Part shown: positions 53,514-61,531 of the stretch, piece after piece
How the letters are laid out: every line of letters starts with the position of its first letter
Position numbering within the stretch: position 1 is the first letter of the stretch
Assembly (NCBI GenBank): GCA_029210815.1
Contig: JARGGB010000001.1
Location: 138,308 to 202,307 of the forward strand
Direction of reading: 5' to 3'
Length of the DNA: 64,000 nt
Source: Candidatus Brevefilum sp.
GTDB taxonomy: Bacteria > Chloroflexota > Anaerolineae > Anaerolineales > Anaerolineaceae
Notes under the pieces: generated by a model
Databases searched by the model: none
What the model was told of the DNA's origin: nothing
Seen by the model: the letters and a program-made list of their open reading frames with translations, nothing else
Program-made: the position numbers and the translations under genes

Positions 53514-53522
53514 TGCTATAAT
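53514..53522 (+). promoter_or_regulatory. Extended -10 promoter before the PfkB gene and parAB
   Basis: TGCTATAAT, a perfect extended -10, 80 bp before the preferred ATG at 53602. The 238-bp gap here (53364-53601) holds no other recognisable feature. Confidence 0.5.
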
Positions 53523-53601
53523 TTCAAAGAGTAATTTTTAGCTAATTACTTGAAGATTGACATTTTACTTATATTTACGATTAATATTTCAACCTAATCA
53601 T

Positions 53602-54474
53602 ATGAAAACTAAAAACCAAAACAAATCAATCTTAACACAAAAGTCGCTTGACTATCTAGTTATTGGTCACCTCACTGCAGATCTGACCGAGGATGGAACG
53701 GAGCTCGGTGGAACCGTTGCTTTTTCAGGGCTAACTGGGCAGGCTCTGGGATTAGAAACCGGGATCATCACATCTTGTGCAGATGATTTAGACACAGAAG
53801 GGCTGGACAATCTTCAATTATTTAAAATCACATCAAACCAAACGACAACATTTAAAAATATTTCCGATGGTGTCCATAGAGATCAATACCTCTACCACAT
53901 TGCTGACCCAATTACAAAAGATATGCTGCCAGCCTTTCTTCATCCACCAGCGATCATTCACCTGGGACCTGTTGCCAACGAAGTCGACCCTGCAATTCTT
54001 GACGCCTTTCCTGACAGTCTTAAATGCCTCACCCCTCAAGGATGGTTTCGGCGAAGAAATCAAGACAATAAGGTTGAACTTCACCCATGGCAAAATTGGG
54101 AAAAAATTATTTCAAAGGCTGAGGCTGTTGTGATCAGTATTGACGATGTCCAAAAAGATGAAGAAATTATCTCCAAAATGGCAGCCGCAACCCCGGTTTT
54201 TGTCGTAACAGAAAATTATCTGGGCGCACGAGTGTACTGGAATAATGATGCAAGGTTTATCAACGCGCCTGAGGTAAAATATCTGGATGATACGGGTTCA
54301 GGTGATATTTTTGCTGCTGCATTCTTTTACAGGTACTACATGACAAGAGATCCCTGGGAAGCTGGTCGTTTTGCAGTTTTACTGGCGTCCTGGTCAGTAA
54401 CCAGTAAACGTCTTGAGAGCATTCCAAACTCAGATGAAATCAAAAAAGCAAAACAGGAATTGATGGCACATTAA
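53602..54474 (+). CDS. PfkB-family carbohydrate/nucleoside kinase
   Basis: About 290 residues from ATG 53602; an earlier in-frame start at 53557 would add an unconserved AT-rich leader. The protein has the ribokinase-fold N-terminus DYLVIGHLTADLTEDGTE with GGTVAFSGLTGQALG, and the second signature DDTGSGDIFAAAFFYRYY with the catalytic Asp in GSGD (near residue 240). Substrate is not predictable. It stands 10 bp before parA on the same strand, probably in one transcript, though a functional link is not evident. Confidence 0.87.
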   Translation: MKTKNQNKSILTQKSLDYLVIGHLTADLTEDGTELGGTVAFSGLTGQALGLETGIITSCADDLDTEGLDNLQLFKITSNQTTTFKNISDGVHRDQYLYHIADPITKDMLPAFLHPPAIIHLGPVANEVDPAILDAFPDSLKCLTPQGWFRRRNQDNKVELHPWQNWEKIISKAEAVVISIDDVQKDEEIISKMAAATPVFVVTENYLGARVYWNNDARFINAPEVKYLDDTGSGDIFAAAFFYRYYMTRDPWEAGRFAVLLASWSVTSKRLESIPNSDEIKKAKQELMAH

Positions 54475-54484
54475 GGGCATAAGC

Positions 54485-55288
54485 ATGGGACTCGGAAAAA
54501 TTTATACAATCGTAAACCAAAAAGGCGGGGTCGGAAAAACAACGACGGCGATCAATCTTGGATCATATCTTGGTTTCTACGGTCAGCGGGTTCTAATTGT
54601 CGATATAGACCCTCAAGCGAACGCCACCTCCTGCCTTGGCATTGATAAAAATACGATCCAGGGTGGTACTTATGATGTGCTGATTGGCGCTCAACCCATC
54701 CTGACTCAAATCCTCCACAATCCACGGTTTAAACTTTCCTTACTCCCTGCATCCCCGGCATTAGCAGGTGCAGAAATTGAATTAATCGAAATGGAGAAGC
54801 GCGGCAATCGTCTGCAACAGGTTCTAAACCCAATTAGAAATCGTTACGATTACATCCTCGTTGACTGTCCGCCCTCTCTGGGGCTCTTAACATTGAATGG
54901 GTTGGTCGCAGCACAGGATGGACTGCTTATTCCCGTACAATGCGAATACTTGGCTCTGGAAGGTCTCGGGCAGCTGACCCAGACCATAAATCGTGTCAAA
55001 AGTTCATTATTTCCAAATTTATCTATACGCGGCGTGATTCTGACGATGTACGACAGTCGGACCAACCTCGCCGCAGATGTCGCTTCAGAGGTCAGAGGTG
55101 CATTTGACTCCCTGGTCTTCGACACAATGATCCCGAGGTCAATCAGGTTAGCAGAAGCACCATCTTACGGCATGCCGATCTCTGTTTTTGAGCCAGGGTC
55201 AAGCGGTGCGCGAGCCTATCGAGCACTTGCCAAAGAATTAATGAATAAAGATAATGTTCAGGTACCAATCATCCAGGAGGCTATGTAA
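54485..55288 (+). CDS. parA: Chromosome-partitioning ATPase ParA (Soj)
   Basis: A 267-residue deviant-Walker ATPase. Walker A is VNQKGGVGKTTTAINLG (near residue 9), Walker A' VLIVDIDPQANATS, and Walker B YILVDCPPSLGLLTLNGL near 122. The C-terminus has TMIPRSIRLAEAPSYGMPI. It binds DNA non-specifically in the ATP form and moves ParB-parS complexes. Its stop overlaps the parB start by 1 bp, and GGAGG lies just before. Confidence 0.96.
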   Translation: MGLGKIYTIVNQKGGVGKTTTAINLGSYLGFYGQRVLIVDIDPQANATSCLGIDKNTIQGGTYDVLIGAQPILTQILHNPRFKLSLLPASPALAGAEIELIEMEKRGNRLQQVLNPIRNRYDYILVDCPPSLGLLTLNGLVAAQDGLLIPVQCEYLALEGLGQLTQTINRVKSSLFPNLSIRGVILTMYDSRTNLAADVASEVRGAFDSLVFDTMIPRSIRLAEAPSYGMPISVFEPGSSGARAYRALAKELMNKDNVQVPIIQEAM

Positions 55289-56157
55289 TGGCACGTCGAC
55301 CCGGTTTAGGAAAAGGTTTAAATGCATTAATCCCGGAAAGCGAAGAAACGAAAAAAGATTCTAACCTCACTTCCGATCAGGGAATTATCCAAATACCCAT
55401 TACGCAAATTCAACCCAACCCGCAGCAGCCCCGGTCTAAGATCGACGAAGAAGCATTGGGCGAATTATCGGCATCCATCCGTGAGCATGGCATTATCCAG
55501 CCTTTAATTGTCAGCAAAGATGAGGATGGGGCATACACCCTGATCGCCGGTGAAAGACGCTGGCGAGCGGCACAAAAAGCGGGATTAACAATGGTGCCGG
55601 TGATTGAGCGCAGTGTGTCAGAGCAAGAGCAGCTTGAATTAGCATTGATTGAAAACCTGCAGCGGGCAGACCTCGCACCCTTAGAAATGGCAGAAGCTTA
55701 TCACACCTTATCAGAAAATTTTTCACTCACCCATGAGCAAATTGCGGAACGGGTCGGTAAAAGCAGAACGAGTGTTACCAACACGCTTCGCCTCCTGAAC
55801 TTACCTGACCAGGTTAAAAATGCCCTTGCTGAAGATTTAATTAGTGAGGGACATGCGAGGGCGCTTCTGAGCCTGACTACACCCAATGCCCAAAGAGCAG
55901 CATTAAGCACCATCCTGAACCTCGGGCTGAATGTGAGGCAAACCGAAGCCCTCGTTAAGAAACTGAGCGGCGAAAAACCCCCATCAAAACCCAAACCAGC
56001 CCCTTCGCCAGAAGCACAAGCACTTGAGAGTCGTTTAAGAAATTTTTTCGGAACAAAAGTTAACCTGAATCAATCAAAAAATGGCGGCAGCCTGGTGATT
56101 TATTATTATTCCGATGAAGAATTGAACGATATCCTGGATAAAATTCTGCCAGAATAA
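55288..56157 (+). CDS. parB: Chromosome-partitioning protein ParB (Spo0J)
   Basis: A 289-residue CTPase and DNA-binding clamp. It starts RRPGLGKGLNALIPE, the region that stimulates ParA. The ParB domain has IQPNPQQPRSKIDEEALGEL and the CTP/box-II motif LIAGERRWRAAQKAGLTMVP near residue 86. The HTH region holds ERVGKSRTSVTNTLRLLNLP near 160, and the C-terminal dimer domain ends YYSDEELNDILDKIL. I found no parS-like palindrome in the window. Confidence 0.96.
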   Translation: MARRPGLGKGLNALIPESEETKKDSNLTSDQGIIQIPITQIQPNPQQPRSKIDEEALGELSASIREHGIIQPLIVSKDEDGAYTLIAGERRWRAAQKAGLTMVPVIERSVSEQEQLELALIENLQRADLAPLEMAEAYHTLSENFSLTHEQIAERVGKSRTSVTNTLRLLNLPDQVKNALAEDLISEGHARALLSLTTPNAQRAALSTILNLGLNVRQTEALVKKLSGEKPPSKPKPAPSPEAQALESRLRNFFGTKVNLNQSKNGGSLVIYYYSDEELNDILDKILPE

Positions 56158-56161
56158 ACCA

Positions 56162-57760
56162 ATGAAAATTTACTACAACGCAAATATTTACCCACCCGGA
56201 CAGCCGCAAAAAACAGCCTTTGTCGTTGACCATGGCACCTTCATTGCACTTGGATCAGATCAAGAAATATTAGATTCCTTTTCGCAAGTTAAATGTTCAG
56301 TAAACCTTCAAAACAAGACAATTTGGCCTGGCTTAACGGACAGCCACGTCCACCTCCAAACACTGGCAGACAGCATGGCAATTGTGGATTGTGAAACCCC
56401 CACAATAGAAGCTTGCCTTGAACGCGTAAAAGAAGCAGCAGAAAAATTACCAGCTGGTGCATGGGTTCGAGGACATGGATGGAATCATAACCGATGGAAA
56501 AATGGTTTCGGTTCGGCGAAATTACTGGATTCTTTTACAGGAGATCATCCCGCTTACCTGACAGCAAAATCTCTGCATGCAGCATGGGCAAATTCAAAAG
56601 CTTTGGCACTTGCAGGGATAGGAAGCCAAACACCTGATCCACCCTCAGGCATCATTCAAAGGGACAATAAAGGAAATCCTTCCGGCATTTTATTTGAGTC
56701 GGGTGCGATGTCGATGCTCGAATCTGCTATCCCTAAACCAGGCCAAAAGGAAATCATTTCAAACATTAGAAATTTGATACCCAAACTATGGCAAATGGGT
56801 TTGATTGGCTTACATGATTTTGATGGATTAGACTGCTGGCAAGCCTTGCAAACACTTTATCAAAACCAGGAACGATCTATCAGAGTCAGGAAAAGTGTAC
56901 CCTTCAAGGATCTTGATACCTTCATCAATGCCGGCTTACGAACTGATTTTGGGGATGATTGGCTGCAAGTTGGTAGTGTGAAGCTTTTTGCTGACGGTGC
57001 CCTCGGACCTCAAACGGCAGCGATGAAAAAGCCTTATCTCAACAGCGAAAACACCGGCACGCTGCTGTTATCAGAAGACGAGATTTTTGATATTGGGAAG
57101 TATGCGGTCGCGCATGGACTTGCTTTAGCCATCCATGCCATTGGTGACCGGGCAAACGAAGTCGTCCTGAACGCTTTTTCAAAACTTCGAGCCTATGAAG
57201 CTGAAAATAAGCTCCCCCATTTTAAGCACCGGATTGAACACGTCCAGATCATTGACGACAAGGATTTGCAGTGCATGAAAGATCTGGACATCACGGCATC
57301 AATACAAGCCATCCACGCGCCTTCAGATATGGCTATGGCAGACCGCTATCTGGGGGAAAGAACAAAAAACGCTTATGCCTACCGCTCGATGATAAATCAC
57401 GGCATAACAATTCTTTGCGGCTCTGATGCACCTGTGGAACCCATCAATCCATTTTACGGGCTTCACGCAGCAGTCACTCGCAGAAACTTGAACGGGTTAC
57501 CCGACGTAAATGGCTGGCATCCTGAACAAAGGTTAACAATAGAGCAGACTTTAAAAGGTTTCACGTATAATCCTGCTGTGAGTGCATCGCGCGGTGGGCA
57601 TCTTGGCAAAATCCAATCGGGTTACAAAGCAGATTTTCTGGTTCTTAATAAAGATCCACTGAAAATTGATCCAGAATTATTAGCAAACATCAAACCGCTT
57701 GCCACCTTCATCGAAGGCAATTGTGTGTTCAAAGATGATGTCTTGGATATGGATTTTTAA
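56162..57760 (+). CDS. YtcJ-like metal-dependent amidohydrolase
   Basis: A 532-residue amidohydrolase of the Amidohydro_3 group. Metal motif LTDSHVHLQT is near residue 58, with GHGWNHNRW near 103, KLFADGALGPQTAAM near 275, the His in LAIHAIGDRANEV near 320, HRIEHVQIIDDKDL near 355 and CGSDAPVEPINPFYGLHAAV near 418. The C-terminus has ASRGGHLGKIQSGYKADFLVL. Substrates are N-acyl or cyclic amides; none can be named. It follows parB by 4 bp, perhaps by chance. Confidence 0.9.
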   Translation: MKIYYNANIYPPGQPQKTAFVVDHGTFIALGSDQEILDSFSQVKCSVNLQNKTIWPGLTDSHVHLQTLADSMAIVDCETPTIEACLERVKEAAEKLPAGAWVRGHGWNHNRWKNGFGSAKLLDSFTGDHPAYLTAKSLHAAWANSKALALAGIGSQTPDPPSGIIQRDNKGNPSGILFESGAMSMLESAIPKPGQKEIISNIRNLIPKLWQMGLIGLHDFDGLDCWQALQTLYQNQERSIRVRKSVPFKDLDTFINAGLRTDFGDDWLQVGSVKLFADGALGPQTAAMKKPYLNSENTGTLLLSEDEIFDIGKYAVAHGLALAIHAIGDRANEVVLNAFSKLRAYEAENKLPHFKHRIEHVQIIDDKDLQCMKDLDITASIQAIHAPSDMAMADRYLGERTKNAYAYRSMINHGITILCGSDAPVEPINPFYGLHAAVTRRNLNGLPDVNGWHPEQRLTIEQTLKGFTYNPAVSASRGGHLGKIQSGYKADFLVLNKDPLKIDPELLANIKPLATFIEGNCVFKDDVLDMDF

Positions 57761-57863
57761 TATAATCCGAAAAACAAAAATTTCACCCCAAAATTTAGGT
57801 CGATAAGCTATAATCATCTTAACAATATTTGATCTGCTACAATATGAATTCATTGGAAAAAAC

Positions 57864-58523
57864 ATGGAAAAAATTGTTGAACGCATTAAGAAAATTCGAA
57901 AATTAAAATATCGCAGTGTACATGATTGCGCAAAGGTTCTCAACATACCCAAAGAACGCTATCATCATTTTGAGGAAGGCAATGGTGTTCTCAGCTTACC
58001 CGAACTCGAATTATTAGCGATTTTTCTTGAAGTCCCACTGCAATCATTTTTTCAAGACTCAGACCTGGAATTGGATAAGGCTGCGCTGCTAAGCGAAGAA
58101 AAAATGCCCATTTACAAAAATTTGAGAGATAAAATAATCCGAACGAAACTCAATCTTGAAATAGAAAACAATGGAATATCAGTAGAAAATTTGAGTGATA
58201 ATACAGGCATCTCACTGCAAACCTTAAAGTCCTATCAAGAAAATGGCGAGTCGATTCCGTTTGATCATTTAACCCGAATAACTGAACTCCTTGGTATTCC
58301 AATTAATTCGCTTCTTCAAGACACAATAGAATCAGATGAAGAATTTGTTGTAGAAAAAGATCAAGAACAAACCCAATGGCAGCCCGAATACCAGGATGGT
58401 AGAGAAATACCAGTTGAAGAAGAAACCCCACAAACGGTGTTGCTCGAGGCAGTCAAAAGCTTGTCAATGACAGGGCAAGCAGAAATCGCAAAGCTGCTGC
58501 TGGAGAAATTAAAAGCCGCCTGA
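57864..58523 (+). CDS. Putative transcriptional regulator with two HTH (XRE-like) domains
   Basis: A 219-residue protein with two similar units. The first (about 1-65) has SVHDCAKVLNIPKERYHHFE and the second (about 100-155) has GISVENLSDNTGISLQTLKS then IPFDHLTRITELLGIPINSL, both in the style of cro/C1 HTH domains. The C-terminus is acidic with a short helical end (SMTGQAEIAKLLLEKLKAA). Ligand and targets are unknown. A candidate extended -10, TGCTACAAT at 57835-57843, precedes it closely. Confidence 0.72.
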   Translation: MEKIVERIKKIRKLKYRSVHDCAKVLNIPKERYHHFEEGNGVLSLPELELLAIFLEVPLQSFFQDSDLELDKAALLSEEKMPIYKNLRDKIIRTKLNLEIENNGISVENLSDNTGISLQTLKSYQENGESIPFDHLTRITELLGIPINSLLQDTIESDEEFVVEKDQEQTQWQPEYQDGREIPVEEETPQTVLLEAVKSLSMTGQAEIAKLLLEKLKAA

Positions 58524-58580
58524 TCACCTGTTAATAAAACAATTCCAATATGGATTGACAAATAGCTGTAAAGGTTTCTA

Positions 58581-59450
58581 ATGCTTAATGATAAAGCAAG
58601 TCCGAAAAAACCTATGATTATCACCGAAGCAAAACCTGAACATTACGATCAAATTGCCAGTTTCCTTAACGAAAACAACCAAATTCATCGACACCTGGAC
58701 TGGTTTGGCACCCTGGATTGGCTTGGGTACCAACCTTATTTATTGTTGATAAAAGATAAGAAAATTAATGCCGTTTTATGTGCGACACCTGAAAATGACA
58801 AATCAGCCTGGGTTCGAACCTTTGTGGCAAAAATAAATCTGCCGCTCGAAGAAACGTGGCAGGGACTTCTTGATAAAGCGATCAATAAACTCAAAGAGAG
58901 TGGAATAAATCAATTGGCTGCACTGGCACTGCACAGCTGGTTTGAAGGGCTGCTGTCCATTTCTGGATTTACACATCAACAAAATATCGTCGTGCTCGAA
59001 TGGGGAGGAAAGCTGCCTTCAGAGGTGCCGATAAAACCAGAAATAGAAATTCGCCCAATGAACTTAACAGATCTCCCTGAAGTCCACAATCTGGATAAAA
59101 TCGCTTTTCAACCATTATGGCAAAATTCTCTTGCTGGGTTGACGAAAGCATATGAACAACCAGGGATCAGCACCGTCGCAGTTTGCCAGGGAAAAATTAT
59201 CGGCTATCAAATCAGCACTTCCATGACCATTTACGGTCACCTTGCACGACTTGCAGTCAACCCTGAATACCAGCGAAGGGGAATTGCATCGGCCCTGGTC
59301 TATGATTTGCTGCGTCAATTCGATCAACAAGGGTTTTGGCGGGTAACAGTAAACACACAATCTGATAATTCCCCCTCACTCAAACTCTATAATACATTCG
59401 GGTTTGAACGAACCGGGGAAGAAATCCCGGTCTATAAATTGAATTTATGA
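58581..59450 (+). CDS. GNAT-family N-acetyltransferase (two-lobed)
   Basis: A 289-residue protein. The C-terminal half (about 155-289) is a canonical GNAT domain: IRPMNLTDLPEVHNLDKIAF, ARLAVNPEYQRRGIASALV (the R-R-G-I-A acetyl-CoA loop) and SLKLYNTFGFERTGEEIPVY. The N-terminal half (1-135) has a weak GNAT-like layout without an acetyl-CoA loop. Substrate unknown. It follows the HTH regulator gene by 57 bp on the same strand. Confidence 0.87.
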   Translation: MLNDKASPKKPMIITEAKPEHYDQIASFLNENNQIHRHLDWFGTLDWLGYQPYLLLIKDKKINAVLCATPENDKSAWVRTFVAKINLPLEETWQGLLDKAINKLKESGINQLAALALHSWFEGLLSISGFTHQQNIVVLEWGGKLPSEVPIKPEIEIRPMNLTDLPEVHNLDKIAFQPLWQNSLAGLTKAYEQPGISTVAVCQGKIIGYQISTSMTIYGHLARLAVNPEYQRRGIASALVYDLLRQFDQQGFWRVTVNTQSDNSPSLKLYNTFGFERTGEEIPVYKLNL

Positions 59451-59546
59451 CCAAAATTATTTTCCCTGATTTTTAAGAAACGATTTACAATTAGACTTCA
59501 ATAAAAATCCAGAATAATTTTCACACCAAAATTACTGAGAGTGACG

Positions 59547-60212
59547 ATGACAAGCAACCAAAACAAACGCGAATTACTACGCCAAAAAAGAAAAGAACAA
59601 AAGCGTCGGAAAATTTATACGACGGCAATTATCACAGTAGCTGTGCTGGCAGTTATTGGCTTATTAGCTTTCTTGCCAAAATTGCTTTCTAAACCCGCCG
59701 ATTACGATTCCAGCCAGGGTTTTTCCCTCGGAGACCCAAATGCGCCTGTAAAGGTCGTTGCGTTCTCAAGCTATACTTGCGGATACTGCAAAATATTTTC
59801 TGAAAGCCTTGAAAAGGATTTTATTGAGGATTATGTAGATACTGGAAAAGTTTTTTATCGTTACGTGAATATGGCTAACGCCAGTGAAGAGTCAATGAAC
59901 GCTGCAGAAGCATCCCATTGTGCCGCAGATCAAAACAAATTCTTTGAATATAAAGGGTTTCTTTATACCTATGCAAGTGCCGCAGAGGGATTTTCTTTAG
60001 AAAATCTTATCCGGTACGCAAAATCAGCCGGGCTTGATGCTGAAGCATTCGAAGCTTGCATGCTCAGCGACCAATATTCAAAAGCCTATCTCGATGATCG
60101 AAGATTTGCCCAATCCAATGGCGTGACGGCAACACCAACTTTTCTTGTCAATGACCAGCTGGTTTACAGCAATGAATTAATCAATACTGTTGAAGATCTT
60201 TTATCAAATTAA
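59547..60212 (+). CDS. DsbA-like thiol:disulfide oxidoreductase, membrane anchored
   Basis: About 221 residues from ATG 59547 (GTG 59541 is also in frame). A strongly basic N-terminus (RKEQKRRKIYTT) precedes one helix (about 27-47). The thioredoxin-fold domain has FSSYTCGYCKIFSESLEKDF with a CGYC active site and the cis-Pro loop GVTATPTFLVND. It would act outside the membrane on protein thiols. Convergent with the DUF554 gene. Confidence 0.9.
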   Translation: MTSNQNKRELLRQKRKEQKRRKIYTTAIITVAVLAVIGLLAFLPKLLSKPADYDSSQGFSLGDPNAPVKVVAFSSYTCGYCKIFSESLEKDFIEDYVDTGKVFYRYVNMANASEESMNAAEASHCAADQNKFFEYKGFLYTYASAAEGFSLENLIRYAKSAGLDAEAFEACMLSDQYSKAYLDDRRFAQSNGVTATPTFLVNDQLVYSNELINTVEDLLSN

Positions 60213-60252
60213 GAAAGATCACATCTCATTGGTCTGAGAACAAACAATAGAA

Positions 60253-60969
60253 TTACAAACCCCCAAAAAATCGTTCAATAATAAACACAATCAATGGTGT
60301 AACAAATAACGCTGGAAGGAAACTGCCAGTTCTGATTTTCTTGATCGTTAAAAGGCTGCTTATGGCAATTGCCATCAAAATTAAGCCGCCGACTGCAGTC
60401 ATCTCTGTCATCATTCCAGCCGAAAAATACTGACTGAAAAAACCCGATAACAAACTGATCAAACCCTGGTAAATAAGTATGGACAAGGCTGAAAAAGCGA
60501 CGCCAATCCCAAGTGTAGAAGCAAAAGCAATCGAGGCAAAGCCATCCAATATTGCTTTAATGGTCAGCATTTCATAATTTCCGGTTAATCCATCTTGAAT
60601 TGACCCAAGGATCGCAATTGGACCAATCACGAAAACCAGAGAGGCAGTGACAAAGCCCTCCACAAAACGCCTTTGTGAAGCATTTTCCTGGTCATTTTTC
60701 ATAACTGCATTTCTCAGGGTTATCCCAATTCTTTCAAGCCCTTCCTCAATTTTCCACCATTCACCCAGCATAGCACCAATTAACAATCCACCCAGGGGCA
60801 CAAGTGCATTTTGTGTGTCGATAAAGGAGATTAAGCCATAACCCAGTGTAAATAAACCCAATCCGGCAACAATTGTTTCGCGCAGTCTTTGGGATAGTCG
60901 GCCGCCAATTAAAACGCCAATTAATGAACCAAGCAGAATAGTTCCTACATTGATAAAAGTGCCGATCAC
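60253..60969 (-). CDS. DUF554 membrane protein (YdfK family)
   Basis: A 238-residue membrane protein with about seven helices. It starts IGTFINVGTILLGSLIGVLI and has ETIVAGLGLFTLGYGLISF, LLIGAMLGEWWKIEEGL and FVIGPIAILGSIQDGLTGNY, all typical of DUF554. Function unknown; transport is often guessed. The GTG start is 3 bp after the adenosyltransferase stop, with AAGGGG as ribosome site. Confidence 0.92.
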   Translation of the reverse strand: MIGTFINVGTILLGSLIGVLIGGRLSQRLRETIVAGLGLFTLGYGLISFIDTQNALVPLGGLLIGAMLGEWWKIEEGLERIGITLRNAVMKNDQENASQRRFVEGFVTASLVFVIGPIAILGSIQDGLTGNYEMLTIKAILDGFASIAFASTLGIGVAFSALSILIYQGLISLLSGFFSQYFSAGMMTEMTAVGGLILMAIAISSLLTIKKIRTGSFLPALFVTPLIVFIIERFFGGL

Positions 60970-60972
60970 GCC

Positions 60973-61521
60973 TTATGCCCCTTTTACCAATCGAACACCA
61001 GGACCAGATAATGATGCTTCGTAAACCTCAAGAATAAACAATAATGAGGATAAGCGGTTCAAGTAAGAAATCAGGATTTCCTTAGTGATTTCCTTTGCTT
61101 CAAATAAAGCAATTGCTTTGCGCTCTGCTCGTCGAACAATTGTACGGGCAAGGCTCAACGCGCCGCTTGATGGATTTTCTCCGGGGATGATAAATTCTCG
61201 CTTCAAATCTACCAGGCTTTCGACAGACGCAATTTTCTCTTCAAGCCAATGAATTTCGTTTTCACCGATCTTATCAAAACGATCACTGACATCCGGTGAT
61301 GCAGACAGCTCAGACATTAAAAAATATAGCTGTTTTTGAATCTCTAATAAGATATCTTTCGTGTTCTGCCCAAGGGAAATCGACCTTGCAAACCCTATCG
61401 CAGCATTGGATTCATCAACACTGCCAACAGCGTCGATTCGCAATGAGTTTTTAGAAATCCGCCCTTCTCCTAAAAACCCTGTATCCCCGGTATCCCCTTT
61501 TCCAGTAAAAAATGAAGCCAT
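60973..61521 (-). CDS. pduO: PduO-type ATP:cob(I)alamin adenosyltransferase
   Basis: A 182-residue enzyme making adenosylcobalamin from cob(I)alamin and ATP. The N-terminal ATP loop is GKGDTGDTGFLGEGRISK, then RIDAVGSVDESNAAIG. The second half has IIPGENPSSGALSLARTIVR followed by RAERKAIAL, and ends with LNRLSSLLFILEVYEA. ATG 61521 follows GGGAAGGA; the longer frame lies in the preceding gap. No B12-dependent enzyme or cobalamin riboswitch is seen nearby. Confidence 0.92.
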   Translation of the reverse strand: MASFFTGKGDTGDTGFLGEGRISKNSLRIDAVGSVDESNAAIGFARSISLGQNTKDILLEIQKQLYFLMSELSASPDVSDRFDKIGENEIHWLEEKIASVESLVDLKREFIIPGENPSSGALSLARTIVRRAERKAIALFEAKEITKEILISYLNRLSSLLFILEVYEASLSGPGVRLVKGA

Positions 61522-61531
61522 TAATCCTTCC

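Noticed and set aside
54485-56157. Presence of parAB suggesting a nearby origin with parS sites.
   Set aside because: I found no 16-bp palindrome of the TGTTTCACGTGAAACA type in the window and no origin genes.
58811-58822. GGTTCGAACC inside the GNAT gene as a tRNA T-loop.
   Set aside because: No acceptor or anticodon stems fold around it, and the bases encode conserved protein sequence.
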